Source: Streptomyces broussonetiae
Lineage (GTDB): Bacteria > Actinomycetota > Actinomycetes > Streptomycetales > Streptomycetaceae
Reading direction: 5' to 3'
Length of the DNA: 64,000 bases
Assembly: GCF_009796285.1 (NCBI RefSeq)
Contig: NZ_CP047020.1
Coordinates: 6,014,001-6,078,000, forward strand
Below, piece after piece: positions 52,702 through 61,879 of the stretch. A program made the translations under genes and the position numbers. How positions within the stretch are numbered: the first letter of the stretch is position 1; each line of letters starts with the position of its first letter. Under the pieces are notes generated by a model. That model had not been told where the DNA came from and searched no databases. It saw nothing but the letters and a program-made list of their open reading frames with translations.

Positions 52702-53475
52702 TCACCCCGCCCCGCTGCCCGCCCGGGCCACGGTGATGATCTCGGGACTGGCGGGGGTGAGCGGCCCCCGCGCCCAGTCGCCGTACTGCTCTGCGATCGT
52801 GAGCCCGGCGTCGGCGAGGAGGCTGTGCAACGACTCGTTGTCGAGGAAGCGCAGAACGCTGTGGCCGACCCGAGGGGCGGGCCACCCGTCGCCGTCATAG
52901 GTCTCGGTGAACCGCACGCGTCCGGCGCGAGGCCCGTCGCCCTGGACCTCGTGCCACACGCGCACCGGCGTGCCGTCGGCGGCGGTGACCTCGTACACCC
53001 GCTCGGGAGTCCACTTCTCCCACGCCCGGGCGGCCGGGTTGCGGGTCTCGAAGACGAACCGGCCGCCGTCGGCGAGGGCCGCGCGGACGCCCTTGAGGCA
53101 GCTGCGGATCTCCTCGTCCCCGACCAGCTCCTGGAAGGCGTGCCCGGTCATCACGACGAGGTCGAACTCCCCGTCCCAGCGCCGTACCCGGGCGTCCCCG
53201 AGCACCCACTCGACGCCGTCCCGACGGGCCCGCCGGGCCTGTACGAGCATGGCGGCGGCCGGATCGAGCCCGGTCAGCCGCCCCGGATGCCCCTCGTCCC
53301 GGGCCCGCCGCAGCAGCCGCCCGGTACCGCATCCGATGTCGAGCACCGAGCGGGCCTCCCGGACCAGACCGAGGTAGAAGTCGTCACCCGGCCCCCAGGG
53401 GTTGAGGCTGTCGTAGAGCGCGGCAAGCGAGAGATCGGTGAACGAGTGATCTACCACCGCGGCAGTGTGACACAC
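52702..53475 (-). CDS. Class I SAM-dependent methyltransferase
   Basis: 257 residues from GTG 53475; a second GTG six codons on is possible. Motif I VLDIGCGTGRLLRRA (~45) and the acidic end of strand 2 (LTGLDPAAAML) bind SAM. Motif post-I/II has WVLGDARVRRWDGEFDLVVMTGHAFQEL. The C-terminal half has the beta-sheet type common to small-molecule methyltransferases. The substrate is unknown. It is monocistronic, with a GTGTGACACAC palindrome overlapping the start (53465-53475), possibly a repressor site. Confidence 0.9.
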   Translation of the reverse strand: MCHTAAVVDHSFTDLSLAALYDSLNPWGPGDDFYLGLVREARSVLDIGCGTGRLLRRARDEGHPGRLTGLDPAAAMLVQARRARRDGVEWVLGDARVRRWDGEFDLVVMTGHAFQELVGDEEIRSCLKGVRAALADGGRFVFETRNPAARAWEKWTPERVYEVTAADGTPVRVWHEVQGDGPRAGRVRFTETYDGDGWPAPRVGHSVLRFLDNESLHSLLADAGLTIAEQYGDWARGPLTPASPEIITVARAGSGAG

Positions 53476-53570
53476 GATGCCGAACGGTGTGTCAGGTTCC
53501 CGTGGACTTCTTGAGGGTCTCTCAACTATCAGCCCGATCGGAGTACTTGATGATTGCTCGGCCGTGTGCC

Positions 53571-53602
53571 GAAGGCCCGCGCCTGGGGAGGCGCGGGCCT
53601 TC
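53571..53602. terminator. Perfect 14-bp stem-loop
   Basis: 53571-53584 pairs with 53589-53602, GGGG loop. It lies between the methyltransferase start and the end of the second oligopeptide operon, and probably terminates the latter. No T-tract on the minus strand. Confidence 0.65.
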
Positions 53603-53691
53603 GTTCCCTGGAAGCGGACGTTCAGGGGCTCGGGTCAATGGGCCGGTGAAAGTCCGTTCCGACGAGGGGCGGCTGACGGAAAAGGGGTGTG

Positions 53692-54750
53692 TCAGGCCGC
53701 TGCCTCGGGGTCCTTGGAGAGGGCGTCCTTGGGCAGCCGGGGAGCAGGGATCGTCTCCTGCGTCTCCGGGTAGTGGCAGGCGGTCAGGTGGCCGGGCTTG
53801 TTGCCGTCGACCTGGAGCAGGGTCGGTGCCTCCGTCGCGCACTTCTCCGTCGCCTTCCAGCAGCGGGTGCGGAACCGGCAGCCGGAGGGCGGGTTGATGG
53901 GCGAGGGGACGTCGCCGACCAGGCGGATGCGCTCACGCTGCTCCGCGTCCACCGTCGCCTCGGGCACGGCGGAGAGCAGGGCCCGGGTGTAGGGGTGGCG
54001 CGGGTTGTCGTACAGGTCGTCGCGGTCGGCGATCTCGACGATCTTGCCGAGGTACATGACCGCGACGCGCTGCGAGAAGTGCCGGACGATCGCGAGGTCG
54101 TGGGCGATGAAGACGAAGGCGATGCCCAGTTCCTTCTGGACCTTCTGGAGCAGGTTGACGACCTGCGCCTGGATCGAGACGTCCAGGGCCGAGACCGGCT
54201 CGTCGGCGACGATCAGCTTGGGCTCCAGAGCGAGCGCGCGGGCCACGCCGATGCGCTGGCGCTGGCCGCCGGAGAACTCGTGCGGGAAGCGGTTGTAGTG
54301 CTCCGGGTTCAGGCCGACGATCTCCAGGAGCTCACGGACCCGCTTCTCGCGGCCGCCCTCCGGGTTGATGTCGTTGATCTCCATCGGACCGGAAATGATC
54401 TTGCCGACCGTCTGCCGCGGGTTCAGCGAGGCGTACGGGTCCTGGAAGATCATCTGGATCTCGGAGCGGATCGGCGCCAGCTCCTTGCGGCCCGCGTGGC
54501 TGATGTCCTGACCACGGTAGGTGATCTTGCCGCCGGTCGGCTCGAGGAGGCGGGTGATCAGCCGGCCCGTCGTCGACTTGCCGCAGCCGGACTCGCCGAC
54601 CAGGCCCAGGCTCTCGCCCTCGGCGACCTGGAAGTCCAGCCCGTCCACGGCCTGCACCGCGCCGACGGTCCGCCGGATCGGGAAGCCGCCCTTGATCGGG
54701 AAGTGCTTGGTGAGCCCGGAGACGTCCAGGAGGGGGTTCGTGTTGCTCAT
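53692..54750 (-). CDS. Oligopeptide ABC transporter ATPase (DppF type), second system
   Basis: 352 residues from ATG 54750. Walker A GESGCGKST, signature EFSGGQRQR, Walker B LIVADEPVSALD and H-loop IAHDLA are intact, as are C-terminal CRFRTRC and ACHY. It is very close to the bldKE product, with a long shared core from LTKHFP to the CRFRTRC motif; only the tails differ strongly. It is the last gene of a five-gene minus-strand operon with the same order as bldK. Confidence 0.92.
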   Translation of the reverse strand: MSNTNPLLDVSGLTKHFPIKGGFPIRRTVGAVQAVDGLDFQVAEGESLGLVGESGCGKSTTGRLITRLLEPTGGKITYRGQDISHAGRKELAPIRSEIQMIFQDPYASLNPRQTVGKIISGPMEINDINPEGGREKRVRELLEIVGLNPEHYNRFPHEFSGGQRQRIGVARALALEPKLIVADEPVSALDVSIQAQVVNLLQKVQKELGIAFVFIAHDLAIVRHFSQRVAVMYLGKIVEIADRDDLYDNPRHPYTRALLSAVPEATVDAEQRERIRLVGDVPSPINPPSGCRFRTRCWKATEKCATEAPTLLQVDGNKPGHLTACHYPETQETIPAPRLPKDALSKDPEAAA

Positions 54751-54776
54751 GGTCGTGAAGTCCCGTCTGGTGTCCG

Positions 54777-55802
54777 TCAGTTGTGCCGGGTTGCGGCGAA
54801 GTCGGCGAAGAGGTCCTGCTTCTGCTCCTGGGTGAGGTGGCAGGCGGCGCCGCGGCCCTCGACCACGTCGAGCTTCGGGCGCTCGGTGGAGCACAGGCCG
54901 CCCGGGACCTTCTCGGCGAACGCGCAGCGCGGGTGGAAGCGGCAGCCGGACGGCGGGTTGAGCAGCGAGGGCGGGGAGCCGGGGATGGGGGAGAGCGGCA
55001 CGTCGACCGGACCGTCCAGGCTCGGCATCGAGTTCAGCAGGCCCAGGGTGTACGGGTGGTCCGGCTGGCTCAGCACCTGCTTCTTGGTGCCGCGCTCCAC
55101 GCACCGGCCGCCGTACATCACCAGCACGTCGTCCGCGATGTCGGCGATGACGCCGAGGTCGTGGGTGATGAAGATGATGGCGGTGCCGAACTCCTGCTGG
55201 AGGTCCTTGAGCAGGTCCATGATCTGGGCCTGGACCGTCACGTCGAGGGCCGTGGTCGGCTCGTCGGCGATCAGCAGCTCGGGGTCGTTCACCAGCGCCA
55301 TGGCGATCATCGCGCGCTGGCGCATACCGCCGGAGAACTGGTGCGGGTAGTCGTCCACCCGGGTGTCGGGCTGCGGGATGCCGACGCGGCGCAGCATCTC
55401 GATCGCGCGGTCCCGGGCCTGCTTCTTGGAGCAGCCGGTGTGCTTGCGGTACGTCTCGGCGATCTGGGCGCCGATGGTGTGGTACGGCGAGAGCGAGGCC
55501 AGCGCGTCCTGGAAGATCATGGACATCTTGTTGCCGCGCAGCTTTTCCAGCTCGGACTCGGTGGCGCTGATCAGCTCCTTGCCGTCGAGCAGGATCTCGC
55601 CGTCCATCGTGGTGTTGCGCGGGTCGTGCAGGCCCAGGATCGCCATGTTGGTGACGGACTTGCCGGAGCCGGACTCGCCGACGATGCCGAGGGTCTTGCC
55701 CTTCTCCAGGTCGAACGACAGCCCGTCGACGGCCTTGACGATGCCGTCCTCGGTGGAGAAGTGGACCCGCAGGTCGCGCAGGGAGAGGAAGGGAGTGCTC
55801 AT
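54777..55802 (-). CDS. Oligopeptide ABC transporter ATPase (DppD type), second system
   Basis: 341 residues from ATG 55802. Walker A GESGSGKS, signature QFSGGMRQR, Walker B LLIADEPTTALD, H-loop ITHDLG and the CRFHPRC cysteine motif are all present. It resembles the bldKD product throughout. There is a 26-bp gap to the dppF-type gene and an 11-bp gap from the permease, so the four downstream genes are tightly packed. Confidence 0.92.
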   Translation of the reverse strand: MSTPFLSLRDLRVHFSTEDGIVKAVDGLSFDLEKGKTLGIVGESGSGKSVTNMAILGLHDPRNTTMDGEILLDGKELISATESELEKLRGNKMSMIFQDALASLSPYHTIGAQIAETYRKHTGCSKKQARDRAIEMLRRVGIPQPDTRVDDYPHQFSGGMRQRAMIAMALVNDPELLIADEPTTALDVTVQAQIMDLLKDLQQEFGTAIIFITHDLGVIADIADDVLVMYGGRCVERGTKKQVLSQPDHPYTLGLLNSMPSLDGPVDVPLSPIPGSPPSLLNPPSGCRFHPRCAFAEKVPGGLCSTERPKLDVVEGRGAACHLTQEQKQDLFADFAATRHN

Positions 55803-55813
55803 GGTCTCTCTCC

Positions 55814-56794
55814 TTAGGCGACGCGTACGCGCGGGTCGATGAGGGCGTACGCGGCGTCGACGATGATGTTGAAGACGACGATCGCGGCCGCGGCGACCAG
55901 GACCACGCCGAGCAGTATCGGCAGGTCGTTGGTGCTGACCGCCTTCACCGACAGGGCGCCGATGCCCTGGAGGCTGAAGGTCTGCTCGGTGATGATCGCG
56001 CCGCCGAGCAGGGTGCCGAGGTCGAGGCCGAAGATGGTGATGATCGGGCCCATCGCGCCGCGCCAGGCGAAGCGGAAGAACACCGTCCGGCGGGAGAGGC
56101 CCTTGGCACGGGCCGTGCGCACGTAGTCCTCGCTGAGCGACTCGACCATCTGGGAGCGCGTCATACGGGTGTAGTTGGCGGTGAAGATCAGCGACAGCAC
56201 CAGCCAGGGCACCAGCAGGCCGGTGAACCACTGGCCCGGGTTCTGGGTGAACGGCGTGTAGTTGGCCCGGTCGAGCAGGTGCCACTGGTCCACGAGGAGG
56301 TACGTGGCGAAGACGCCGACGACGAAGATCTGCATCGAGGACGCGACCAGCGAGGCGGAGCTGGCGATCTTGTCGAGGGCCTTGCCCTGCTTGACCGCGG
56401 CCAGCATGCCGGTGCCGACGCCGAAGATCAGGAAGACCACGGAGCTGCCGATGGCCAGGGAGAGCGTGGTCGGGAAGCGGTCCTCGATGGTGCCGAGGAC
56501 CGGCTCGCGGTTCTGGAAGGAGTAGCCGAGGCACGGCGCGCTGCAATGCCCGTAGGACGCATAGTCACGTCCCACGAAGACACCCTTGAGCCAGTCCCAG
56601 TACTGCACGGGGAGCGAGTGGTCGATCCCCAGGTTCTTCTTCACCAGGGCCAGGGTCTCGGGGGTGCAGACCTTGCCGCACGCGATGCGGGCGGGGTCAC
56701 GCGGAGCGGCGTAGAACAGGACGAACACCAGGGCGCTGATGATCAGCAGGATCACAGCGGCGCCGAGGGTCCGGCGGATGAGGAAGCGGAGCAT
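55814..56794 (-). CDS. Oligopeptide ABC transporter permease (DppB type), second system
   Basis: 326 residues, exactly the length of the bldKC product. It opens with MLRFLIRRTLGAAVILLIIS and has six membrane helices. The Cys patch is conserved (ACGKVCTPE; CSAPCLGYSF), as is the EAA-like loop EDYVRTARAKGLSRRTVFFRFAWRG. It follows the binding-protein gene after an 82-bp gap that contains a stem-loop. Confidence 0.9.
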   Translation of the reverse strand: MLRFLIRRTLGAAVILLIISALVFVLFYAAPRDPARIACGKVCTPETLALVKKNLGIDHSLPVQYWDWLKGVFVGRDYASYGHCSAPCLGYSFQNREPVLGTIEDRFPTTLSLAIGSSVVFLIFGVGTGMLAAVKQGKALDKIASSASLVASSMQIFVVGVFATYLLVDQWHLLDRANYTPFTQNPGQWFTGLLVPWLVLSLIFTANYTRMTRSQMVESLSEDYVRTARAKGLSRRTVFFRFAWRGAMGPIITIFGLDLGTLLGGAIITEQTFSLQGIGALSVKAVSTNDLPILLGVVLVAAAAIVVFNIIVDAAYALIDPRVRVA

Positions 56795-56835
56795 GGCAGT
56801 TGGGTTTTCCTGACGGGATGCCGTAGGGGGTGAGG

Positions 56836-56865
56836 CGGCGGGGCGGTGTGGTGGCCGCCCCGCCG
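56836..56865 (-). terminator. Intra-operon stem-loop after the second binding-protein gene
   Basis: 56836-56846 pairs perfectly with 56855-56865 (11 bp, 8-nt loop). It starts 12 bp after the binding-protein stop (minus strand). Same location as the bldKB stem-loop but a different sequence. Confidence 0.7.
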
Positions 56866-56876
56866 GGGGTCGTACG

Positions 56877-58661
56877 TCAGGCCTTCACGAAGGTCTTGTA
56901 CAGCAGGGTCGCGGAGAACTGCGGGTCGAACTGGGCGCCGCCGACCTTCGAGCCGAACAGGAAGTAGCGGCGCTGGAAGGTCTCGGGGATGATCGGCGCG
57001 ACCTCCTGCATGATCCGCTTGTCCAGCGCGGCCCAGGCCTTGCCCGCCTCCTGCTGGTCGGCGATCACCGCGTTCTTCTTGATCCCGTCGTTGATCCAGC
57101 TGATGTTGGTCTGCGAGATGTTGTTCTGGCCGTTGCCGATGGCAGCGCCGTCGAACAGCGGCTGGATCATGGTGTAGGCGGTCGGCCAGTCCGAGGACCA
57201 ACCGAACCACGTCACGTCGTAGCTGTTGTTGATCTGCTGGATCTGGTCGTAGTACGTGGTGTTGTCGACCGGCTTGATGACCGGAGTGAAGCCGGCCGCC
57301 TTCAGCGCGTTCTCGATGACGACCTTGGTCTTGTCGTAGGTCGGGTCCTTCGGGTACGCGTAGACGATCTTCATGCCCAGCTTGCCGGCCTCCTTGAGGA
57401 GCGCCTTGGACTTCTCCGGGTCGCCCTGCGGCTTGGTGAGCTTGCCGTAGAGGTCGTACTTCTCGTACCCGATGATGTCGGGGCTGAGGATCGAGGTGGC
57501 GAAGTCACCGGCGGACGGGCCGCCGTAGATCTGCCGGATCTGCTGCAGCGGCCAGGCGTAGTTCAGGGCCTGGCGGACCTTCAGGTCGGTGACGCGCTTG
57601 GTGTTGATCGCGTAGTAGTAGATGCCCGGGGTGAGGCCGTTGAAGCTGCGGGCCTTCAGCGCCGGGTCGGTGAGGACCTTCTGGATGCGCTCGGCCGGGA
57701 CGCCCTTGTAGATCGACACGGCGTACTGGTCGTTGCCCTGGTCCGCGATGAAGCGGTCGGTGGAGTCCAGGGCCTCGATGCCGAAGGTGAACTCGAAGCC
57801 GTCCGGGTACGCGTTGCGGATCGAGTCGGTCGCCGGGTCCCAGTACTTGTTGCGGACCAGGACCATCGACTTGTCGGTCGTGTGGGCCTTGATCTTGTAC
57901 GGACCGCAGGCGGCCGGCTGCTTGTCGTACTTCTCCTTGGTGTCCAGCTTCACCGAGGTGGCGGCGTAGGAGTGCATCCCCAGCGTGAAGTTGAAGTCCG
58001 GCTTGGGCTCGGCGAGCTGGAAGGTGATGGTCCGCTTCGCCTTGTCGGTGACGATCGAGTCGAGGTGCTTGCCCTTGTACGGGCCCTCGTACGCGTCACG
58101 CCACTTGGCGCCCTTGCCCGTCAGCGCCATCTGGACGTAGGTGGCGCTCTCCGTGATGAACGGGGCCCACAGGCGCTCGATGCCGTGGCGGACGTCGTCG
58201 ACGGTCAGCTCGCTGCCGTCCTCCCACTTCAGACCCTCCTTCAGCGTGAAGGTCCAGGTCTTGTTGTCCTTGGAGACCGTGCCGGTGTCGGTGGCGAGGT
58301 CGCCGACGAGGGTCTCGTGACCCGAGGCGTCGACCTTGTAGCCGGTCAGGCAGCGGTGCAGGAGCAGCGCGGCCGAGGAGTTGTACGCGAAGTAGATGCG
58401 CTGCGGGTCCAGGTGGGAGAAGTCCTGCGGCGCCAGACCGTAGATCGTGCCGCCCTTCTTCGCACCGGGGATCTCCGGGGCCGGGCCGGTCGAGTCGGCC
58501 TTGGTGCCGATGGCGACCTTGGCACCGGTGTACGAGGTGGCCCCGTCGGTGGGGGTGTTGCCGGTGCCGCCCCCGCCGCCGCTGCTGCACGCGGACAGCA
58601 GCGTCGAGCCCGCGGCCGCGACAGAGGTGGCGATGACAAAGTTTCTGCGGGAGAGAGACAT
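56877..58661 (-). CDS. Oligopeptide-binding lipoprotein, second system
   Basis: 594 residues from ATG 58661. The signal has twin arginines (SLSRRNFVIATS) and a lipobox LSAC with the Cys near residue 25, so export may go by the Tat route, unlike BldKB. A Gly-rich linker follows, then family 5 features: GGTIYGLAPQDFSHLDPQR; GLKWEDGSELTVDDVRHGIERL; VRQALNYAWPL. It captures an oligopeptide for the second transporter. Stem-loops flank the gene on both sides. Confidence 0.9.
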   Translation of the reverse strand: MSLSRRNFVIATSVAAAGSTLLSACSSGGGGGTGNTPTDGATSYTGAKVAIGTKADSTGPAPEIPGAKKGGTIYGLAPQDFSHLDPQRIYFAYNSSAALLLHRCLTGYKVDASGHETLVGDLATDTGTVSKDNKTWTFTLKEGLKWEDGSELTVDDVRHGIERLWAPFITESATYVQMALTGKGAKWRDAYEGPYKGKHLDSIVTDKAKRTITFQLAEPKPDFNFTLGMHSYAATSVKLDTKEKYDKQPAACGPYKIKAHTTDKSMVLVRNKYWDPATDSIRNAYPDGFEFTFGIEALDSTDRFIADQGNDQYAVSIYKGVPAERIQKVLTDPALKARSFNGLTPGIYYYAINTKRVTDLKVRQALNYAWPLQQIRQIYGGPSAGDFATSILSPDIIGYEKYDLYGKLTKPQGDPEKSKALLKEAGKLGMKIVYAYPKDPTYDKTKVVIENALKAAGFTPVIKPVDNTTYYDQIQQINNSYDVTWFGWSSDWPTAYTMIQPLFDGAAIGNGQNNISQTNISWINDGIKKNAVIADQQEAGKAWAALDKRIMQEVAPIIPETFQRRYFLFGSKVGGAQFDPQFSATLLYKTFVKA

Positions 58662-58703
58662 GGCTGACCCGTTTTCTTAGTGGATGACAAGAGGTGCTTG
58701 ACC

Positions 58704-58729
58704 CCGGCCGGGCCCCGTCGCCCGGCCGG
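58704..58729 (-). terminator. Stem-loop between second-system permease and binding-protein genes
   Basis: 58704-58712 pairs with 58721-58729, a perfect 9-bp GC stem with an 8-nt loop, in the 76-bp gap after the DppC-type permease gene. It may make the 5' end of the processed binding-protein message. Confidence 0.55.
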
Positions 58730-58737
58730 AGTGGAAC

Positions 58738-59766
58738 TCAGCGCTTGGTCTTCGGGTCCAGTGCGTCACGGACCGAGTCGCCGAGAAGGTTGAACGCGAC
58801 GACGAAGAGCACCATCGCCACACCCGGGAAGAGCATGAAGGTGATGTCGTCCTGGTAGACCTTGGCGCCGTTCTGGATCATCACGCCCCAGTCGGGGGTC
58901 GGGTCCGAGAGCCCGACGCCGAGGAAGGCGAGAGCCGCTTCCGTGGTGACGTAGGTCGGAAGGAGCAGCGTTGCCTGGATGAGGATCGGGGTCCACAGGT
59001 TGGGCAGCAGTTCCTTGAAGATGATGCGGGCCGGGGAGGCGCCGGTGACCTTGGCCGCCTCCACGAACTCCCGCTCGCGCAGGGCGAGTACCTCACCGCG
59101 CAGAAGTCGGGCGATGGAGGCCCAGCCGAAGACCGTCATCACCACGATGAGGCTGACGACGGTCAGCCACGTCGGGGTGTTCTCGTCGGGAGAGACGAAG
59201 ATCGCGATGGCCACCGGCCAGAAGGCGATGAAGAACAGGGTCTGCGGGAACGCCAGCAGGATGTCGATCACGCGGCCGACGAAGTAGTCCGTCTTGCCGC
59301 CCAGGTAGCCGGCGGTGATACCGATGACGACGCCGAGGACGGTCGTCAGCAGAGCGGCGGCCGTCGCGATCATCAGCGAGTTGCGGATGCCGTAGAGCAG
59401 GAACGTGAAGACGTCCCGCCCGAGCTGCGGCTCGATGCCGAACCAGAAGTCGGAGCTGATGCCGCCGTTGGGCTTGACCGGGTAGTTGAACTGGTTGAGC
59501 AGTCCCGGGATGTTCATGCCGTACGTCGTGTACGGGTCCTTGCCGTACAGCTTGGCGATCAGCGGTGCGCCGATGCCCACGACAAAGAAGAAGATCACCA
59601 CAAAGGCAGATATGACGCCCGTCCGGTCCCGCCTGAAGCGGATCCAGGCCAGGCGCCCCGGGGAGCGGCTCTCGGAGCCCTTGGGGGTGCCGGGCTTCGC
59701 CGATGCGGCGCTGTCTTCGTCGGTCACCTCGAGTGGGGCGGCCGGGGAAGGGGAGGGGGTGGTCAT
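58738..59766 (-). CDS. Oligopeptide ABC transporter permease (DppC type), second system
   Basis: 342 residues from ATG 59766, which has GGAG 6 nt upstream; an in-frame start 23 codons earlier (59835) has no site and adds basic residues. Like BldKA it has a long cytoplasmic N terminus with SPGRLAWIRFRRDRTGVIS, a large external loop (YGKDPYTTY, PNGGISSDFWFG) and the loop EFVEAAKVTGASPARIIFKELLPN. It is the first gene of the operon and diverges from the third system. Confidence 0.9.
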   Translation of the reverse strand: MTTPSPSPAAPLEVTDEDSAASAKPGTPKGSESRSPGRLAWIRFRRDRTGVISAFVVIFFFVVGIGAPLIAKLYGKDPYTTYGMNIPGLLNQFNYPVKPNGGISSDFWFGIEPQLGRDVFTFLLYGIRNSLMIATAAALLTTVLGVVIGITAGYLGGKTDYFVGRVIDILLAFPQTLFFIAFWPVAIAIFVSPDENTPTWLTVVSLIVVMTVFGWASIARLLRGEVLALREREFVEAAKVTGASPARIIFKELLPNLWTPILIQATLLLPTYVTTEAALAFLGVGLSDPTPDWGVMIQNGAKVYQDDITFMLFPGVAMVLFVVAFNLLGDSVRDALDPKTKR

Positions 59767-60254
59767 GATGCTCCGTGCCTTGTGGGTCAAGGCTCCGCAA
59801 GGGCGCTCCCTACGGGCTACGCCGGACTTTTTCAACGCAATTCATTCAAGGTCAATAAATTCTCGGTCGCCTTGGTTGCCTATTTACCTTCTTTACTCCA
59901 GCTTGACCATTCCGTAGCTACGCGGGTAGTGCGCTGTAACCAATCCGTGCTTCACATCGGACCAACTGCGCGAATCGGTCAACAAGTTCGATATGCGGAC
60001 GGTCGTGTGTCGACATGCGTACATCGACACGTCGCAATCCAACGTTTCAGCATCGTTGCGTAGAGATCTGTTGCGTTCGTCCGCAAGATCGTCCGACCGC
60101 TCCCGGATGGCTGCCTGCAATCGGATGACGTGTCCCTCTAAAGGCCCTTCAATCCGGCGGCGGGCGTGCGATATGCGGTGCATCGACCGATAGTTGCCGT
60201 TATCCGACCGCTATCCGGCCGGTATCGCGTCAGCGACCGCGGAGGAGGCACGCC
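59767..60254. promoter_or_regulatory. 488-bp divergent promoter region of two oligopeptide operons
   Basis: No gene. The stretch from about 59825 to 60110 is markedly AT-richer than the window. GTGTCGA-N10-TCGACAC at 60007-60030 is a candidate operator that could serve both directions. GGAGGAGG at 60241-60248 is the ribosome site of the right-hand gene. Confidence 0.55.
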
Positions 60255-61874
60255 ATGCGTGGAGTCACGCGCGTCCGGTGGGCCGGCTGCGCGATCGCCG
60301 CGGGGGTGCTGGCCGCCGGTTGCGGGGGCGGCGGCGGATACGGCGGAGCCGGGGTGCTGACCTCCTCCTGGGGCGATCCGCAGAACCCGCTGGAGCCCAC
60401 CAACACCAACGAGGTGCAGGGCGGCAAGGTCCTCGACATGATCTTCCGGGGCCTGAAGAAGTACGACCCGAGGACCGGCAAGGCCGAGAACATGCTCGCC
60501 GAGCGCATCGACACCCCGGACTCGCGGAACTTCACGATCACCGTCAAGAACGGCTGGAGGTTCAGCAACGGCGAGCCGGTGACCGCCAGGTCCTTCGTGG
60601 ACGCCTGGAACTACGGGGCGAGCCTGAAGAACAACCAGAAGAACGCCTACTTCTTCGGCTACATCGAGGGCTACGACCAGGTCCACCCCGACAGCGGCCT
60701 CCAGCGCGCCGACACCCTGTCCGGCCTCAGGGTCACCGGCCCGAGGACCTTCACCGTCCGGCTGGGCCAGAAGTTCTCCAGCTTTCCCGACACCCTCGGC
60801 TACGTCGCCTACGCCCCGCTCCCGCGCGCCTTCTTCACCGACCACGCGGCCTGGCTGAGCAAGCCGGTCGGCAACGGGCCCTACGAGATCGACTCGTACA
60901 CCAAGGGCTCGGCCATGACCCTGAAGAAATGGGACGGCTATCCCGGGCCCGACCCGGCCCGCAACGTCGGGGTGACCCTCCTTGTGTACACCGACAGCAA
61001 CACCGCGTACACCGATGTGCTGGCCGGCAACCTCGACCTGGTCGACGACGTACCCGCCACCCAGCTCAAGAACGTCGAGACCGACCTGAACGGCCGTTAC
61101 ATCAACACCCCGGCCGGCATCCTGCAGACCCTGGCCTTCCCCTATTACGACCCCGGGTGGAACACGAGCGGGGCACAGAAGGTCCGTACGGGCCTGTCCA
61201 TGGCGATCAACCGCAAGCAGATCACCGAGACCATCTTCCGCCGCACCCGCACCCCGGCCACCGACTGGACCTCCCCGGTCCTCGGTACGGCCGGCGGCTT
61301 CCAGGCCGGACTGTGCGGCCACGCCTGCGACTACGACCCGGTGCAGGCCAAGAAGCTCATCCAGGAGGGCGGCGGCATCCCCGGCGGCCGACTGAAGATC
61401 ACCTACAACGCGGACACGGGCTCGCACAAGCAGTGGGTGGACGCCGTGTGCAACTCCATCAACAACGCCCTCGGCAACGACACGGCCTGCGTGGGCAACC
61501 CGGTCGGCACCTTCGCCGACTTCCGCAACCAGATCGGGCAGCACAAGATGACCGGTCCCTTCCGGGCCGGCTGGCAGATGGACTACCCGTTGATCCAGAA
61601 CTTCCTGCAGCCGCTGTACTACACGAACGCCTCGTCCAACGACGGCAAGTGGTCGAACCAGGAGTTCGACCGGCTCGTGGACCGGGCCAACGCCGAGACC
61701 GACCGGTCCCGGGCCGTGGCGCTCTTCCAGCAGGCCGAGAAGGTCGTCCGCGACCACATGGCAGCCATCCCGCTCTGGTACCAGAACGGCAGCGCCGGCT
61801 ACGCCTCGCGGCTGTCCCATGTGGCGCTCAATCCCTTCAGCGTGCCGGTCTACAACGAGATCAAGGTCGGCTGA
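60255..61874 (+). CDS. Oligopeptide-binding lipoprotein, third system
   Basis: 539 residues from ATG 60255, with GGAGGAGG 6 nt before it. The signal peptide ends with LAAGC (Cys ~23) and a Gly-rich linker. Family 5 features: SSWGDPQNPLEPTNTNEVQG; NGWRFSNGEPVTARSFVDAW; MAINRKQITETIF. It belongs to the OppA/DppA-type subgroup with PQNPL near the N terminus, unlike the other two systems. It would bind peptides for the two permeases that follow. Confidence 0.92.
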   Translation: MRGVTRVRWAGCAIAAGVLAAGCGGGGGYGGAGVLTSSWGDPQNPLEPTNTNEVQGGKVLDMIFRGLKKYDPRTGKAENMLAERIDTPDSRNFTITVKNGWRFSNGEPVTARSFVDAWNYGASLKNNQKNAYFFGYIEGYDQVHPDSGLQRADTLSGLRVTGPRTFTVRLGQKFSSFPDTLGYVAYAPLPRAFFTDHAAWLSKPVGNGPYEIDSYTKGSAMTLKKWDGYPGPDPARNVGVTLLVYTDSNTAYTDVLAGNLDLVDDVPATQLKNVETDLNGRYINTPAGILQTLAFPYYDPGWNTSGAQKVRTGLSMAINRKQITETIFRRTRTPATDWTSPVLGTAGGFQAGLCGHACDYDPVQAKKLIQEGGGIPGGRLKITYNADTGSHKQWVDAVCNSINNALGNDTACVGNPVGTFADFRNQIGQHKMTGPFRAGWQMDYPLIQNFLQPLYYTNASSNDGKWSNQEFDRLVDRANAETDRSRAVALFQQAEKVVRDHMAAIPLWYQNGSAGYASRLSHVALNPFSVPVYNEIKVG

Positions 61875-61879
61875 GCCGC

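Noticed and set aside
53466..53472. TGTCACA on the minus strand as an ECF41 -35 element for the methyltransferase
   Set aside because: No CGTC lies 15-17 bp downstream, and the site overlaps the start codon.
60194..61879. Upstream extension of the third-system DppB-type permease frame
   Set aside because: It overlaps the whole binding-protein gene in another frame and encodes Arg/Pro-rich nonsense. ATG 61880 fits the permease N terminus.
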